64,000 nucleotides of DNA from Actinokineospora sp. NBRC 105648 (GCF_030269645.1 NZ_BSTR01000027.1:1-64000), one strand, 5' to 3'. Shown: positions 1 through 9,986, counted from the stretch's first letter. Numbers and translations: made by a program. The notes: a model not told the origin generated them from the sequence alone.

Positions 1-490
1 TCTCGCCGCCCTCGATACCCGGCCGGGCGCTGTTGCGGATGGTCTTGCCGTCCATCGCCACCGCGACCATCGTCCCCGGCACCCGCCTGCCGACGCGACC
101 GGCGACCGCCCTGGTCATCGCTTCGGCGCGAAACCACGCACACACCCGCTCATCGGCGTCGTCGGCATCAACCTCGTGCGCGATCCGACGCATCGTGGCC
201 GCACTGGGCACCACATGTTCACCGGTCGAGGGGTGAACACGACATCCCGCCAACACCAACATCTCCGGCGGGAGATCGGCTGCCCGGTCCGCGATCTCCC
301 GGAAGTTCCGAGCACCGGCCAACACCGCGAGCATCATCACCGCCAACACCGCGCCGATCCGATGCCGCACCCCCCTGGCCTTACGCGGGTCGGCCACCCC
401 ACCGAGCATGCCCACCAGCGAACGAACTCCGGCGACACCCACATCGGGCCGACCGGTGATCAGCGAACACGAATCCGGGGCATGCGACAC
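1..490 (-). CDS. ISAs1-family transposase, N-terminal part (cut by window edge)
   Basis: Reading the minus strand from a GTG at 490 gives about 163 residues that run off the left edge of the window. The order of motifs is that of ISAs1/H-repeat transposases. A helical N-terminal domain carries DPRKARGVRHRIGAVLA followed by VLAGARNFREIA, and the first catalytic strand ends in VAMDGKTIRNS, containing the first Asp of the DDE triad. The rest of the catalytic domain lies outside the window, so intactness cannot be judged. A TTG two codons upstream, nearer an AGAGG, is an alternative start. No terminal inverted repeat could be paired because the other end is missing. Confidence 0.8.
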   Translation of the reverse strand, partial: MSHAPDSCSLITGRPDVGVAGVRSLVGMLGGVADPRKARGVRHRIGAVLAVMMLAVLAGARNFREIADRAADLPPEMLVLAGCRVHPSTGEHVVPSAATMRRIAHEVDADDADERVCAWFRAEAMTRAVAGRVGRRVPGTMVAVAMDGKTIRNSARPGIEGGE

Positions 491-1114
491 TGACAACGGT
501 GGCCTCTTGTCCAGTGATGATCGTGGCGTGAGAACCAACATCATCGCAGGCCAGAGGCCACCCTCTACGTCCGAACACCAGGACCGGCCGGGGTCGGCAA
601 CCGACTTCACACGAAGATCACAAACTTTGAAATTCCCCTGCGCCTCTACCACCACCGAGACGACCACGGCGTGTTTCCTGATGCAAGCCCCAACATCCCG
701 CCGACCTGCGAATGAACCTCCATGCGGATGAGACCGCATTGTTCGGGTGGCCGAACGCCGTGCCGGCCGGGTTCGGTGCGCTTTCGGGTTTGAGGTAGTC
801 GTGGTACTGGCGAGAGTGGTCGCAGCGCCCTGGTTTCCTGTAGTGGCTTGGATCGGGCGGCTGCCCGCTCGTGGAGGTGTCGCCAGCCTGTTGCATCAAT
901 CATGCGCCCGCGATGGTTTCATCCATCAATTGTTCGGTGATTCCGGTGGCAATTGTTCATGACGTTGTGTCATTGCCTGCCACTCGGCCGTGGCTGGATT
1001 CCTTCGGACAGGGAATAGCCTCGGGTGTGCGTGCTCTGAAAAGGTTCCGGTGCCCGTCGCGGAGTGGTTCGGGTATTTCGGATTCTTGTCCCAGCACTTG
1101 TCGGAGGAGAGCAC
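491..1114. other. Gene-free stretch beside the IS
   Basis: About 620 bases with no convincing gene. Near 500-560 an imperfect hairpin has arms GGCCTCT and AGAGGCC, probably part of the IS end. The remainder holds only short overlapping open frames on both strands without ribosome binding sites or family motifs. The stretch just before 1115 should contain the promoter of the following secreted-protein gene; I cannot assign its boxes. Confidence 0.5.
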
Positions 1115-1642
1115 ATGCGCAGGATTCTCGGGTCGGTGGCCGTCCTGGTCACGGCCATGGTCGCCCTGGTGGGCGGTGTCCCCGCGGGCGCCACCGCGGC
1201 GGCGCGGGGGGCGGTGGTCGGTGATCAAGCCCCCTGCACCGAGCAGTACAAGTGGTACAGCCCGGGGTATTGGACCTACGTCAAGGTGCGGGTCTGCCTC
1301 ACCATGGACGACGCCGGGGACGGGCGGGTCCGGGTGGAGACCGCAGACAGCAGCTACAAGGGCGAGGGGCACGGCATCTGGCACGACGCAGACCCGAGCT
1401 ACCCGGCCACCTGGTCCGCCTACGGCACCGTGGCCAACGGCGACGCCGTCTTCGGCTGGTCGATCGACGAGCAGCGGCAGACCAGTCCGGACGGCCAAGC
1501 CGACAGCACCGGGTCGCTGCCCACCCCGGACTGCGGCCAGTACGACATCGAACTGAACTTCCGCCAGACCGGTCCCCGCTGGGACGAGCCGCGCGACGTC
1601 ATCGACCCGGGCACCCAGTACGCGACGGTGGTCGTCTGCTGA
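1115..1642 (+). CDS. Secreted hypothetical protein
   Basis: A 175-residue protein starting at ATG 1115, six bases after GGAGGAG. Residues 1-28 form a Sec signal peptide: MRRILG, a hydrophobic Val/Ala/Leu core, then an Ala-rich cleavage zone near ATAAA. The mature part is polar, rich in Asp, Tyr and Trp, with a few cysteines (CTEQYKWYSPGYW, VRVCLTM, PDCGQY and a C-terminal Cys) that could form disulfides outside the cell. I do not recognise a family. It stands alone between the IS remnant and the next gene, on the same strand. Cargo acquired with the IS is possible, but its codon use is like that of the chromosome. Confidence 0.7.
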   Translation: MRRILGSVAVLVTAMVALVGGVPAGATAAARGAVVGDQAPCTEQYKWYSPGYWTYVKVRVCLTMDDAGDGRVRVETADSSYKGEGHGIWHDADPSYPATWSAYGTVANGDAVFGWSIDEQRQTSPDGQADSTGSLPTPDCGQYDIELNFRQTGPRWDEPRDVIDPGTQYATVVVC

Positions 1643-1974
1643 TCGACGCCGACCGACCGCGGGTGGGCGTCTTCCGGGGCGTCCACCCGTGGATCCGTCC
1701 AGGTCGCGCGGTCGGCAGCGCACCGGCGCGCGGGTCCAGCACGTCCACGTCCGAGCGGATCGACGCCCGACCGCGACGGAGAGCGGCCCCGAGATCACCG
1801 CTCTCATCGCTCGGGAAATCCACCGCTGACCCCTGGGTCACCCGCTACCGTCGCCCCGACGTGAGATGACCCGCGCGCGCGTGTCACAAAAGCCGCGCAC
1901 CCGCGATGGACCAGGTGACCAGCCGAGTCAGGCTTCCGCCGGGGGACTCGGGTGCAGACCCAGGAGGACGAGCC
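1643..1974. other. Intergenic region, no gene seen
   Basis: About 330 bases between the secreted protein and the PGYQQ-rich membrane protein. I see no gene-like reading frame with a ribosome binding site. It should contain the promoter of the downstream gene, which has a strong AGGAGG at 1962-1967. Confidence 0.4.
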
Positions 1975-2598
1975 ATGACGCAGGGCTACGGTGAGGGTTT
2001 CCCTCAGTACCCGGAGCAACAGGGCTACCAGCAGCAGCCCGGCTACCAGCAGCAACCGGGCTACCAGCAGCCCCAGCAGCCGCCGCCCGGCTACGGGCAG
2101 AACCCGTACCCGCAGTCCGGCGGCTTCCCCGCCGCGCCGTACGCGGGGGTGAGCGGCCCGCCGGTGCGCCCCGGGACGGCCACCTCGGCGGCCGTGCTGG
2201 CCTTCGTCCAGGCCGGTATCACCGGGATCATCAGCCTGCTGATGCTGGTCAGCGTGCTCGACTCGGGCAACCGCTCGGTCAGCGGCGAGGGCACCGGGGT
2301 CGGTCTGGTCATCGTCCTGGTCCAGCTGGTCGGCGCCGCGCTGCTGATCGCGGGCGGCACCCAGGTGATCAAGGGCAGCGGTCGCGGCGTGCTGCTCGGC
2401 GGCAACGTGCTCGAGGTCGTGATCGGCCTGGTCTACCTGGCCCTGGTGCTGCTGGTCCCCAGCTACGACATCGACATCGTGCAGAACGCCAAGGCCGTGG
2501 CCGTCGCGGGCATCCTGTTCCTCACCGCGATGCCGGTGATCAGCCTCATCCAGACGGCGGGCTCGGCGACCGCGGCGTGGGTGCGGCGGACCTACTGA
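1975..2598 (+). CDS. Membrane protein with Gln/Pro/Tyr-rich N-terminal tail
   Basis: 207 residues, ATG eight bases after AGGAGG. Residues 1-55 are a low-complexity tail built on repeats of GYQQQP and PGYQQ, ending in PPPGYGQNPYPQ. Four hydrophobic segments follow, roughly at 65-90, 105-130, 140-160 and 175-200, so the protein is a four-helix membrane protein with a disordered, probably cytoplasmic, tail. Such tails occur on many actinobacterial membrane proteins near the septum or cell envelope. The specific function here is unknown. It lies just upstream of the SRP RNA gene, on the same strand. Confidence 0.75.
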   Translation: MTQGYGEGFPQYPEQQGYQQQPGYQQQPGYQQPQQPPPGYGQNPYPQSGGFPAAPYAGVSGPPVRPGTATSAAVLAFVQAGITGIISLLMLVSVLDSGNRSVSGEGTGVGLVIVLVQLVGAALLIAGGTQVIKGSGRGVLLGGNVLEVVIGLVYLALVLLVPSYDIDIVQNAKAVAVAGILFLTAMPVISLIQTAGSATAAWVRRTY

Positions 2599-2621
2599 GC
2601 GGCACCCGCTACACTCGACAG

Positions 2622-2710
2622 CGGACCCCGTGCGGTGTTCACCTCGCGAACCTCCCCAGGGCCGGAAGGCAGCAAGGATAAGCGGGCTCTGACAGGTGCG
2701 CGGGGTCCCC
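2622..2710 (+). ncRNA. ffs: Signal recognition particle RNA, small bacterial type (4.5S)
   Basis: The diagnostic apical loop and internal bulges are present: GGGCCGGAAGGCAGCAAGG followed by ATAAGCGGGCTCTGACAGG. The ends close by pairing GGACCCCG (2623-2630) with CGGGGTCC (2701-2708), and the RNA is followed by CCTTTCTTTT, a typical 3' end. This RNA binds Ffh and targets membrane proteins to the translocon. Its position near dnaX is common in actinobacteria. Confidence 0.93.
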
Positions 2711-2732
2711 TTTCTTTTCCGGGGGCCCCTGC

Positions 2733-3740
2733 TCAGGCCGCCGCGCCCGCGCGCAGGCCCGCGATCTCGGCGACGTGCTCGTAGCTGCGCAGCCGGTCGG
2801 CGTGGTGGAACACGTTCGTGGTGATCATCAACTCCTGCACCCCGGTGGCCGACACCAATTCGGCCAGCCCCTTGCGCACCGTCTCCGGCCCGCCGATCAC
2901 CTGGTTGGCCAACCGCTCCTCGATGAAGAGCCGGTCGAGGTCGGTGTAGGCGAACGCGGCGGTCTCGGCGGGCGTCGGGATCCGACCCGGGTTGCCCTTG
3001 CGCAGCTGCAGGAACTGCAGCGCCGCGGGCTGCGCCAGCTCCCAGGCGGTCGCGTCGTCCTCGGCGCACAGCACACTCGCCGCGATCATCGCGTACGGCT
3101 CGGACAGCACCGCCGACGGCTGGAACCGCTCGCGGTAAAGCGCGAGCGCGGGCAGCGTGTTCTCGGAGCTGAAGTGGTGCGCGAAGGCGAACGGCAGGCC
3201 CAGGTACCCGGCCACCTGCGCGCTGTAGCCGCTGGAGCCCAGCAGCCACAGCGCGGGCTGGTTGCCCAGCGCGGGCACCGCGGTGACCCCGCGCGCGTCG
3301 CGGCCGGTGAAGTAGTTGGCGAGCTCGGTGAGCTGCTGCGGGAAGTCGTCGGCCGACAGCGGGCCCTCGGTGCGCCGCAGCGCCCGCGCGGTCACCTGGT
3401 CGGTGCCCGGCGCGCGGCCGATGCCCAGGTCGACCCGCCCCGGGTGCAGCGCCTCGAGCATCCCGAACTGCTCGGCCACGATCAGCGGCGCGTGGTTGGG
3501 GAGCATCACCCCGCCGCTGCCCACCCGCAGCCGCTCGGTGACCATCGCGATGTGCGCGAGCAGCACCGCGGGCGCCGAGCTGGCGATGCCCGGCATGTTG
3601 TGGTGCTCGGCCACCCAGTACCGGTGGTAGCCCAGCCGCTCGACCGCCCGGGCGAGGTCGAGGCTGTTGCGCAGCGCGGTGGTCTCGGTGGAACCGCTGG
3701 CCACCGGCGCGAGGTCGAGCACTGAGTACGGGATAGGCAC
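2733..3740 (-). CDS. LLM-class flavin-dependent oxidoreductase (luciferase-like)
   Basis: 335 residues from a GTG at 3740 ([13 protein letters not shown]). The bacterial-luciferase TIM-barrel pattern is clear: [26 protein letters not shown] near the N-terminus, then [26 protein letters not shown], the [14 protein letters not shown] flavin-binding segment, and [24 protein letters not shown]. This subgroup (MsnO8/YhbW-like) uses FMN and probably NAD(P)H to oxidise small molecules. The substrate is not predictable. It converges with the SRP RNA and is divergent from dnaX, with only 78 bp between the two starts. Confidence 0.9.
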   Translation of the reverse strand: MPIPYSVLDLAPVASGSTETTALRNSLDLARAVERLGYHRYWVAEHHNMPGIASSAPAVLLAHIAMVTERLRVGSGGVMLPNHAPLIVAEQFGMLEALHPGRVDLGIGRAPGTDQVTARALRRTEGPLSADDFPQQLTELANYFTGRDARGVTAVPALGNQPALWLLGSSGYSAQVAGYLGLPFAFAHHFSSENTLPALALYRERFQPSAVLSEPYAMIAASVLCAEDDATAWELAQPAALQFLQLRKGNPGRIPTPAETAAFAYTDLDRLFIEERLANQVIGGPETVRKGLAELVSATGVQELMITTNVFHHADRLRSYEHVAEIAGLRAGAAA

Positions 3741-3818
3741 ACCGGTGCCAACGCGGGCGCGGCCGGTCGGATTCCCGGCCGTGTCGGGGCTGTCGTGGGT
3801 GGGCGGTAGTGTCGCGTC

Positions 3819-5933
3819 GTGGCGCTCGCCCTTTACCGCAAGTACCGGCCGGCGACCTTCGCCGAGGTCGTCGGGCAGGAACACGTCACGGTCCCGCTGC
3901 GCACCGCGCTGGCGGCGGGCCGGGTCAACCACGCCTACCTCTTCTCCGGGCCGCGCGGCTGCGGCAAGACCTCCAGCGCGCGCATCCTGGCCCGCTCGCT
4001 CAACTGCGAGCGCGGGCCGACCGACGAGCCGTGCGGCGTCTGCGACTCCTGCGTCGGCTTGGCGCCCAACGGGCCGGGCACCGTCGACGTGGTCGAGCTC
4101 GACGCGGCCAGCCACGGTGGTGTCGACGACGCCCGCGAGCTGCGCGACCGCGCGTTCTACGCGCCCGCCTCCTCGCGCTACCGCGTCTTCATCGTCGACG
4201 AGGCGCACATGGTCACCACGCAGGGCTTCAACGCCCTGCTCAAGATCGTCGAAGAGCCGCCGGAGCACCTGGTCTTCATCTTCGCCACCACCGAGCCCGA
4301 CAAGGTGCTGGCCACGATCCGCTCCCGTACCCACCACTACCCGTTCCGGCTGATCCCGCCGAGTGCGATGCGCGACCTGCTGGAGCGCAACTGCGCCGCC
4401 GAGGACGCCAAGGTCGAACCCGCGGTGTTCCCGCTGGTCATCCGCGCGGGCGGCGGTTCGGCGCGCGACACCCAGTCGGTGCTCGACCAGCTGCTCGCGG
4501 GCGCGGGCCCCGAGGGCGTCACCTACGAGCGCGCGGTCTCGCTGCTCGGGGTCACCGATGTGGCGCTGATCGACGACATGGTCGACGGCCTGGGCGCGGG
4601 CGACGCGTCGGCGGTCTACAGCACCGTCGACCGCCTGGTCGAGGCAGGCCACGACCCGCGCCGGTTCGCCTCCGACCTGCTCGACCGGCTGCGCGACCTG
4701 GTGCTGCTGCGCGCGGTGCCGGACGCGGCCACCCGCGGCCTGGTGAGCGCCCCCGACGACGAGCTGACCCGGATGGTCGGCCAGGCGGAGCGCCTGGGCG
4801 CGGCGACGCTGGCCCGCTACGCGGAGATCGTGCACACCGGCTTGATCGACATGCGCGGCGCCACGGCGCCCAGGCTGCTGCTCGAACTGCTGTGCGCGCG
4901 GATGCTGCTGCCCGGCGCGGTCCCCACCGACGCGGCGGCGGATTCGGCTGTGCTGCAACGGCTCGAGCAGGTCGAACGGCGGATCGCCGTCGGCGGCGTC
5001 GCCGCTGAGGGCCGCCCGCTGGAGACCGCTCGCGTTGCGGCGCAACGGCCGGACGCGGGTGCGGACGCGCCGCCGCCGAACCGTCCGGTGATCACCCGTC
5101 CGTCCCAGCGCGCCGCGCCAGCGGAGTCCCGGCCGACGGCTTCGGCCGATCCGCAGGGTGCGACTGCGTCGCGTCCCCCGGAGTCCACTCCGGCCGAGGC
5201 GCGTTCGCGAGCGGCCGCACCGCCCGCGGGTGGCGATTCTCGCCAGACCCAGCCGCGCGCCGCTGAGCCCGCGCCGCCTGAGCGAGCTACTCCGGTGCAG
5301 GCCGAGTCGGGTGCCGCGGTCGATTCGCGGGTTGAGCCCGTGGTCGAGCAGGCGCCCGCCGCGTCGACGGCCGCCCCCGGCGCCATCGACGCCACCGGTG
5401 TCCGCCGCGTGTGGCCGGAGCTGCTCGGCGCGGTCCGCAAGACCAGCCGCAGCACCGAGGCGATGCTCACCAACGCCACCGTGCAGTCGGTCGAGGGGGA
5501 CGTGGTGGTCATCGCCCACCCCGCCGCCCCCCTCGCCCGCAGGCTCGGCGAGCCGCGCAACGCCGAGGCGATCGCCCAGGCGCTGGTGGCGGTATTGGGC
5601 GGCCACTGGCAGGTCCGCTGCGTGCACGCCGAACCCGGCGCCGCCCCGGCCCGCGCCGCGACCCGCGCGGCCGAGCCCGCCCGCACCTACGAGGCCCCCA
5701 GCCGAGCCGCCGCGACGGCGGCGGCGGTGCCCGCCCGGCCACCGGTCGAGGACGTCCCGCCGCCGGAGCCCCCGGAGCCGGACATCCCGCCGGAGCCGGA
5801 GGACGAGGAGGAGATGCTGGCGCAGGCCGCCCGCAAGCCCGACCCGGGCGAACCGGCCACGCGCCAGCAGGACCCGGAGGAGGCCATGCTCAAACTGCTG
5901 GCCGAGAAGCTGGGCGCCCGCCCGGTCGAGTAG
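3819..5933 (+). CDS. dnaX: DNA polymerase III subunit gamma/tau
   Basis: 704 residues, GTG start. This is the clamp-loader ATPase that opens the beta clamp and tethers the polymerase cores. The N-terminus [19 protein letters not shown] is characteristic. Walker [10 protein letters not shown] lies at 44-52, a zinc-finger cysteine set at about C63, C72, C75 and C78, and Walker B VDEAH at 126-130, followed by the sensor-1 region. After about residue 370 comes a long Ala/Pro-rich linker and a C-terminal tau-like domain ([23 protein letters not shown]). The end is an acidic tail, [15 protein letters not shown]. No slippery A-run for frameshifting to gamma was noticed. Confidence 0.97.
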   Translation: MALALYRKYRPATFAEVVGQEHVTVPLRTALAAGRVNHAYLFSGPRGCGKTSSARILARSLNCERGPTDEPCGVCDSCVGLAPNGPGTVDVVELDAASHGGVDDARELRDRAFYAPASSRYRVFIVDEAHMVTTQGFNALLKIVEEPPEHLVFIFATTEPDKVLATIRSRTHHYPFRLIPPSAMRDLLERNCAAEDAKVEPAVFPLVIRAGGGSARDTQSVLDQLLAGAGPEGVTYERAVSLLGVTDVALIDDMVDGLGAGDASAVYSTVDRLVEAGHDPRRFASDLLDRLRDLVLLRAVPDAATRGLVSAPDDELTRMVGQAERLGAATLARYAEIVHTGLIDMRGATAPRLLLELLCARMLLPGAVPTDAAADSAVLQRLEQVERRIAVGGVAAEGRPLETARVAAQRPDAGADAPPPNRPVITRPSQRAAPAESRPTASADPQGATASRPPESTPAEARSRAAAPPAGGDSRQTQPRAAEPAPPERATPVQAESGAAVDSRVEPVVEQAPAASTAAPGAIDATGVRRVWPELLGAVRKTSRSTEAMLTNATVQSVEGDVVVIAHPAAPLARRLGEPRNAEAIAQALVAVLGGHWQVRCVHAEPGAAPARAATRAAEPARTYEAPSRAAATAAAVPARPPVEDVPPPEPPEPDIPPEPEDEEEMLAQAARKPDPGEPATRQQDPEEAMLKLLAEKLGARPVE

Positions 5934-5970
5934 CCGGGTAGGCCGGGTGCTGGGCCGCTTTGGTGGTGGT

Positions 5971-6608
5971 GCTCGGTGATGTGGAATGGTTTTGGTTGGG
6001 GCCCTTGGCCGGCCGCTGCCGAGATGCCCGCAAGTGCCCGAGAAGGCGCGGCGACAAGCAAATGTTCGATGATGTGGAGTGGCTTTGCTAGGCCCCTGGT
6101 CAGCCGCAGCCGAGGCGCCCGCCTGTGCCCGAGAAGTCGCGCGCGACAAGCAATGCTCGATGAGGTCGATGGCTTTGCTTGGGGTCCGTGGCCGGCTGCC
6201 GCCGAGGCGCCTGAATGCGCCCGAGAAGTCATGGGCGGCAAGCAAGTCTTGATGATGTGAAGTGGCTTGCTGGCCCCTTGGCCGGCCGCTGCCGAGGTGC
6301 CCGCCTGTGCCCGAGAAGTCGCGCGCGACAAGCGATGCTCGATGAGGTCGAGGGGCTTTGCATGGGGTCCGTGGCCGGCCGCCGAGGCGCCCGAATGCGC
6401 CCGAGAAGTCATGGGCGGCAAGCAAGTCTTGATGATGCGGAGTGGCGTGCTTGCCTCTTGGCCGGCCGCCGTCGAGGTGCCCGCCTGTGTCCGAGAAGTC
6501 AAGGGCGGCAAGCAGATGCTCGATGAGGTGAAGTAGTTTGCCAGGCACCCTGGCCAGCCGCCGCCGAGGCGCCGCAAGTACCCCGGAAGTCGCCGGCCTC
6601 GACCAACT
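5971..6608 (+). repeat. Tandem array of seven ~91 bp units
   Basis: Unit starts at about 5971, 6064, 6155, 6246, 6337, 6426 and 6518 give periods of 89-93 bp. Each unit opens with a variant of GCTCGATGAGGTGGAGTGG followed by CTTTGC, then a GGCCGGCCGC core, then CCCGAGAAGTC and a GGCAAGCA segment. Units alternate between two subtypes (GCGCGCGACAAGC and ATGGGCGGCAAGC), suggesting expansion by two-unit duplication. The array ends directly in the palindromic element at 6609, whose arms are the same opening motif. There are no unique spacers, so it is not CRISPR. No gene is supported inside it. Confidence 0.9.
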
Positions 6609-6750
6609 GCTCGATGGGGTGGAGTGGCTTTGGTTGGGGAGAAAAGAGGCGCTAGCCTGGCTCCGGCGTGGGTGATCCCTTCCCCACCCGCTTCACCCCG
6701 GCGCCTCTTTTCTTAGGGGCCCCAAGCAAAGCCACTCCACCCCATCGAGC
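6609..6750. repeat. Palindromic mobile-like element, copy A
   Basis: A 142 bp element with perfect 24 bp inverted ends (6609-6632 and 6727-6750; left end begins GCTCGATGGGGTGGAGTGG). Inside lies a second perfect inverted pair, GAAAAGAGGCGC (6641-6652) with GCGCCTCTTTTC (6701-6712). It has no coding capacity. A near-identical copy lies inverted at 34982-35123. Structure and duplication resemble a MITE or REP-type element, but no target duplication was identified. The inner hairpins are AT-flanked and could also act as bidirectional terminators between dnaX and the gene at 6808. Confidence 0.85.
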
Positions 6751-6807
6751 ACCACCGCCAAGCATGCACCACCGAGGCGCCGCCAAGCAGGCGCCAAGCA
6801 GCGGCCG

Positions 6808-7710
6808 CTAGTCGACCGTGATGTCGCGGATCGCGGCGGACTCGGCCTCGACCACCGACAGCGAACCGTCCACAGTGGTCACCGCGACCGAGCGGGAGTC
6901 CGGCGACCACAGGAAACCGTCCTCGGCGACCGCGCCGGACAGGGTGGCCGCGCGCAGGAAGCGGCCGTTCTCGGTCTGGTGGAAGGAGATCCGGTCACCC
7001 TCGACCACGGCCACCCGGCGCCCGTCCGGGGCGACCCAGCCGATCGCGGTGGGCGAGAGGGAGACGACCAGCGGGTGCCAGCTCTCGCTGGTCACCTCGA
7101 AGCGCACGACGCGGGCGGTGTCCGGTTCGTACTCGGTGGCCACCAGCCGGGTGGAGTCGGGCAGCCAGCGCAGGTTGCGCCTGCCGCGCTCGGCGGGCTC
7201 GGCCGAGATCAGCCGGACGTGGTCGTCCTCGGTCAGCGGCATGGTGTCGACCAGGACCAGCTTGCGCGGCAAGCGGATCGCGATGTACCGGCTGTTCGGG
7301 GACACCGCCGCCTCGACCACCGCGCCGCCGCGGTCGTAGACGGCCTGCTCCTCGCCGACCAGCACGTTGCGGATCACGACGGAGAACAGCAGCCGGTGCC
7401 TGCGGTTGGCCCGGTACACGATCCGGCCGGGCAGCACGCCCAGCAGCTCGGTCGCGTGGTCGGGGCCGCCGACCAGCGGCGTGATCTTGCCGCCCACCGG
7501 CAGGAGGGACAGCTGCGCGGGGGTCCCGTGCTGGACGACCACCTTGCGCTCACCCGGCAGGTACTTCGCCGTGGTCACCCCGGTCGCGACGGCCAGTTCT
7601 TTCCGCGCGCCCTTGGCATCGGTCTCGACCAGGCGCACCTGGTCGTCCTCGGCGGCCGCGATCAGCAGCCTGCCGCGCTCGTCGATGTCGAGTACCCGCA
7701 GTCCGGACAT
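6808..7710 (-). CDS. WD40-like/TolB-type beta-propeller protein
   Basis: 300 residues with no signal peptide, starting MSGLRVLDIDERGRLLIAAAEDDQ. Repeating blades show the pattern SPDSRSVAVTTVDG, APDGRRVAVVEGD, SPNSRYIAIRLPR and LPDSTRLVATEY, which are beta-propeller strands of the PD40/TolB or WD40 kind. It is probably a cytoplasmic scaffold or binding protein; no enzymatic motif is visible. The gene is read toward the palindromic element and follows the amidase gene at 7735 on the same strand with a 24 bp gap. It could share that gene's transcript, though the amidase is exported and this protein is not. Confidence 0.7.
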   Translation of the reverse strand: MSGLRVLDIDERGRLLIAAAEDDQVRLVETDAKGARKELAVATGVTTAKYLPGERKVVVQHGTPAQLSLLPVGGKITPLVGGPDHATELLGVLPGRIVYRANRRHRLLFSVVIRNVLVGEEQAVYDRGGAVVEAAVSPNSRYIAIRLPRKLVLVDTMPLTEDDHVRLISAEPAERGRRNLRWLPDSTRLVATEYEPDTARVVRFEVTSESWHPLVVSLSPTAIGWVAPDGRRVAVVEGDRISFHQTENGRFLRAATLSGAVAEDGFLWSPDSRSVAVTTVDGSLSVVEAESAAIRDITVD

Positions 7711-7734
7711 GATCTCCAGCCTGTCACAGCGGTC

Positions 7735-8640
7735 TCAGCCGAGATAGCCGAGGATGCCGTTCGCGATCGCCTCCGCGTACCGCTGCCTGCCCGCCGGGCT
7801 GGACAGCACCGCGGCCTCGGCCGCCTCCCGCATGTTCCCGCACTCCACCAGCACCGTGGGCCGGGTCGACAGGTTCAGCCCACCCAGGTCGTCGCGCGCG
7901 GAGAGCCCCTGCGCGCCGATGTAGGTGGAGGTGGCGAACCCGGCCGAGACCAGCGTGTCGCGCACCGTGCGGGCCAGCCGCAACGACGGCTCACCCTGCG
8001 CGGCGTTGAGCGGCGGCGCGGAGTACGCGATGTGGAAGCCGTGCGCGCCCGCCGCGGTCGAGCCGTCCGCGTGCAGCGACACGACGGCCGCGGCGCCCGA
8101 GTTGTTGCCGGTGTCCGCGCGCTTGTCCACGCACGGGCCGACACCCTTGTCGTCCGGCCGGGTGAGCACGACCGTGACCCCGCGCGCGGCCAGCGCCTCG
8201 CGCACGCGCAGCGCCAAGTCCCAGGTGAACTCGTGCTCGGGGTAGCCCGACCCGGTCGCGGTGCCGGTGGTGTTGCAGGGCTTCATCCGGCCGCGGCCGG
8301 CCGGGACCAGCTGGTTGATCACGCCGGGGTGGGCGGCGTTGCCGCCGTTGTGCCCGGGGTCCAGGACGACGACCTTGCCGCTCGCGGCGGGGGCGGCCGG
8401 AACCGTGGTGGTTGTCGTGGGCGGGGGCGTCGTGGTCGGCGCGATGGTGGTCGTCGGGCTGGTCGTCGGCGCCGCGCTGGTGGTCGACGAGCTGGTCTGT
8501 GTGGTGGTCGTGGAGCTCGGCGGGGCCGCCGGGGTGGCCGTCGGGCCGCCGCACGAGGACAGGATGGCCGCTAGGGCGCAGGCCAGGCTGAGGCCCGCCG
8601 CGCGTCGTGTCAGCACGGCACTCACGATGCCACAGTCCAC
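7735..8640 (-). CDS. N-acetylmuramoyl-L-alanine amidase, lipoprotein (Amidase_3)
   Basis: About 301 residues from GTG 8640; a GTG at 8625 is an equally good start. The lipobox ILSSC predicts a lipid-anchored exported protein. A Thr/Pro/Ser-rich linker (about 31-85) leads to the zinc amidase domain, with [10 protein letters not shown] supplying the first zinc His, a Glu in [11 protein letters not shown], and SLHADGS supplying the second His. The enzyme cleaves the stem peptide from MurNAc in peptidoglycan. The position opposite ybaB-recR matches the amidase Rv3717 in the M. tuberculosis ybaB-recR-amidase-dnaX block. In that family the protein is a secreted amidase; the lipid anchor here is read from the sequence. 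Confidence 0.9.
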   Translation of the reverse strand: MDCGIVSAVLTRRAAGLSLACALAAILSSCGGPTATPAAPPSSTTTTQTSSSTTSAAPTTSPTTTIAPTTTPPPTTTTTVPAAPAASGKVVVLDPGHNGGNAAHPGVINQLVPAGRGRMKPCNTTGTATGSGYPEHEFTWDLALRVREALAARGVTVVLTRPDDKGVGPCVDKRADTGNNSGAAAVVSLHADGSTAAGAHGFHIAYSAPPLNAAQGEPSLRLARTVRDTLVSAGFATSTYIGAQGLSARDDLGGLNLSTRPTVLVECGNMREAAEAAVLSSPAGRQRYAEAIANGILGYLG

Positions 8641-8688
8641 CGCCCTCTAAGCTGGTGGCGGCACCAACCCAAGACGAGAGGGGCCGCG

Positions 8689-9030
8689 GTGTTTCCCGGA
8701 GGCGGCGCACCCGACATGCAGGCGATCCTGGCGCAGGCGCAGAAGATGCAGGAGCAACTGCTCTCCGCGCAGCAGGAACTGGCCGACGCGGAGGTCACCG
8801 GCACGGCGGGCGGCGGCCTGGTCACCGCGACGGTCTCCGGCGCGGGCGAGCTGAAGGCCCTGGTCATCGACCCGAAGGTGGTCGACCCCGACGACACCGA
8901 GACCCTGGCCGACCTGGTCGTGGCCGCGGTGCGCGACGCGAGCAACAACGCCCAGAAGCTCGCCGAGGAGAAGATGGGCCCGCTCGCGGGCGGTCTCGGC
9001 GGCGGCGGCCTCGGCCTGCCGGGGCTGTGA
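8689..9030 (+). CDS. YbaB/EbfC family nucleoid-associated protein
   Basis: 113 residues, GTG start. It contains the YbaB core: [23 protein letters not shown], then [34 protein letters not shown] and [21 protein letters not shown]. The family forms tweezer-like dimers that bind DNA. A Gly/Leu-rich tail ([17 protein letters not shown]) follows. recR begins 7 bp downstream, the usual ybaB-recR operon, whose products are thought to act together around replication and repair. Confidence 0.95.
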   Translation: MFPGGGAPDMQAILAQAQKMQEQLLSAQQELADAEVTGTAGGGLVTATVSGAGELKALVIDPKVVDPDDTETLADLVVAAVRDASNNAQKLAEEKMGPLAGGLGGGGLGLPGL

Positions 9031-9037
9031 GGACGCG

Positions 9038-9634
9038 TTGTACGAGGGCCCGGTCCAAGACCTGATCGACGAGCTCGGGCGGCTGCCCGGCGTCGGCCCC
9101 AAGAGCGCCCAGCGGATCGCCTTCCACCTGCTCAGCGCCGAACCGGCCGATGTCGGCAGGCTCCAGGACGCGCTGCAGAAGGTCAAGGAGGGCGTGGTCT
9201 TCTGCGACATCTGCGGCAATGTCTCCGAGCAGCCGCAGTGCCGCATCTGCCGCGACACCCGCCGAGACCTCTCAGCGGTGTGCGTGGTGGAGGAGCCCAA
9301 GGACGTGCTGGCGATCGAGCGGACCCGCGAGTTCAAGGGCCGCTACCACGTGCTGGGCGGCGCGCTGGACCCGTTGTCCGGCATCGGGCCGGAGCAGCTG
9401 CGGATCCGGCAGCTGCTGTCGCGGATCTCGGCGCAGGAGGTCACCGAGGTCATCCTCGCCATGGACCCCAACACCGAGGGCGAGGCCACGGCCACCTACC
9501 TGGTCCGCATGCTCCGCGACTTCCCCGGCCTGACCGTCACCCGGCTCGCCTCCGGCCTGCCGATGGGCGGCGACCTGGAGTTCGCGGACGAACTGACCCT
9601 GGGCCGCGCCCTGTCCGGCAGGCGCACAGTCTGA
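9038..9634 (+). CDS. recR: Recombination mediator RecR
   Basis: 198 residues, full family length, from a TTG at 9038. Features in order are the helix-hairpin-helix [17 protein letters not shown], the C4 zinc finger [16 protein letters not shown], and the Toprim domain starting [16 protein letters not shown] with [16 protein letters not shown] and the NPNTEGEAT-like segment [14 protein letters not shown]. RecR works with RecO to load RecA on gapped DNA. It is co-transcribed with ybaB; the upstream dnaX is separated from it by two opposite-strand genes and the repeat array. Confidence 0.97.
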   Translation: MYEGPVQDLIDELGRLPGVGPKSAQRIAFHLLSAEPADVGRLQDALQKVKEGVVFCDICGNVSEQPQCRICRDTRRDLSAVCVVEEPKDVLAIERTREFKGRYHVLGGALDPLSGIGPEQLRIRQLLSRISAQEVTEVILAMDPNTEGEATATYLVRMLRDFPGLTVTRLASGLPMGGDLEFADELTLGRALSGRRTV

Positions 9635-9874
9635 CCCCGCCACCTCCGGGCATGACGCGGTTCCGACTGACCCGCTTCACGCCGGTGCGGTTCTAGCCAG
9701 CCTGCTTCACCCTGGCGGTGCGGTTTCCGGTGGGTTGCTCCGGCAGGGCGCGGTCCGAACCGGTTGCTCTAGTGCTCTCCCGCGTCGCCACGGCCCGGCC
9801 CCCACTGCCGGGTTTCAGCGCCGCTGCCTGGTTGCCATTGGTTGGCTGATCGACGGGCCCGGCTAGTCGGGTAT

Positions 9875-9986
9875 GGCCTGGCTGTAGATACAGCCCGGCT
9901 GTTGATATGGCCTGGCTACTTGGTGTGGCCCGGCTGCCTTGATAGGGCCTGGCTGTCGATACGGCTTGGCTGGTTGGTGTGGCTCG
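9875..9986 (+). repeat. Degenerate ~17-19 bp tandem repeat
   Basis: Six or so imperfect units of the form GGCCTGGCTGTNGATAN, alternating GGCCTGGCT and GGCCCGGCT starts (for example at 9875, 9911 and 9946). Drift between units is high, so the array is old or under weak constraint. Confidence 0.7.

Noticed and set aside
747-962. 71-codon plus-strand ORF in the gap beside the IS
   Set aside because: No ribosome site, start in a poor context, no motif; overlapped by equally open frames on the other strand.
3819-5933. Programmed frameshift for dnaX gamma
   Set aside because: No A-rich slippery run with a downstream hairpin was seen, and actinobacterial dnaX commonly lacks one.
2733-6548. A 1271-codon open frame on the minus strand spanning dnaX
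   Set aside because: Only its first-mapped third (2733-3740) is a real gene. The rest is antisense to dnaX and the repeat array, low-complexity Arg/Gly/His protein, a result of high GC bias.
5971-6608. CRISPR array
   Set aside because: Units are ~91 bp and similar throughout; there are no short identical repeats separated by unique spacers and no cas genes.
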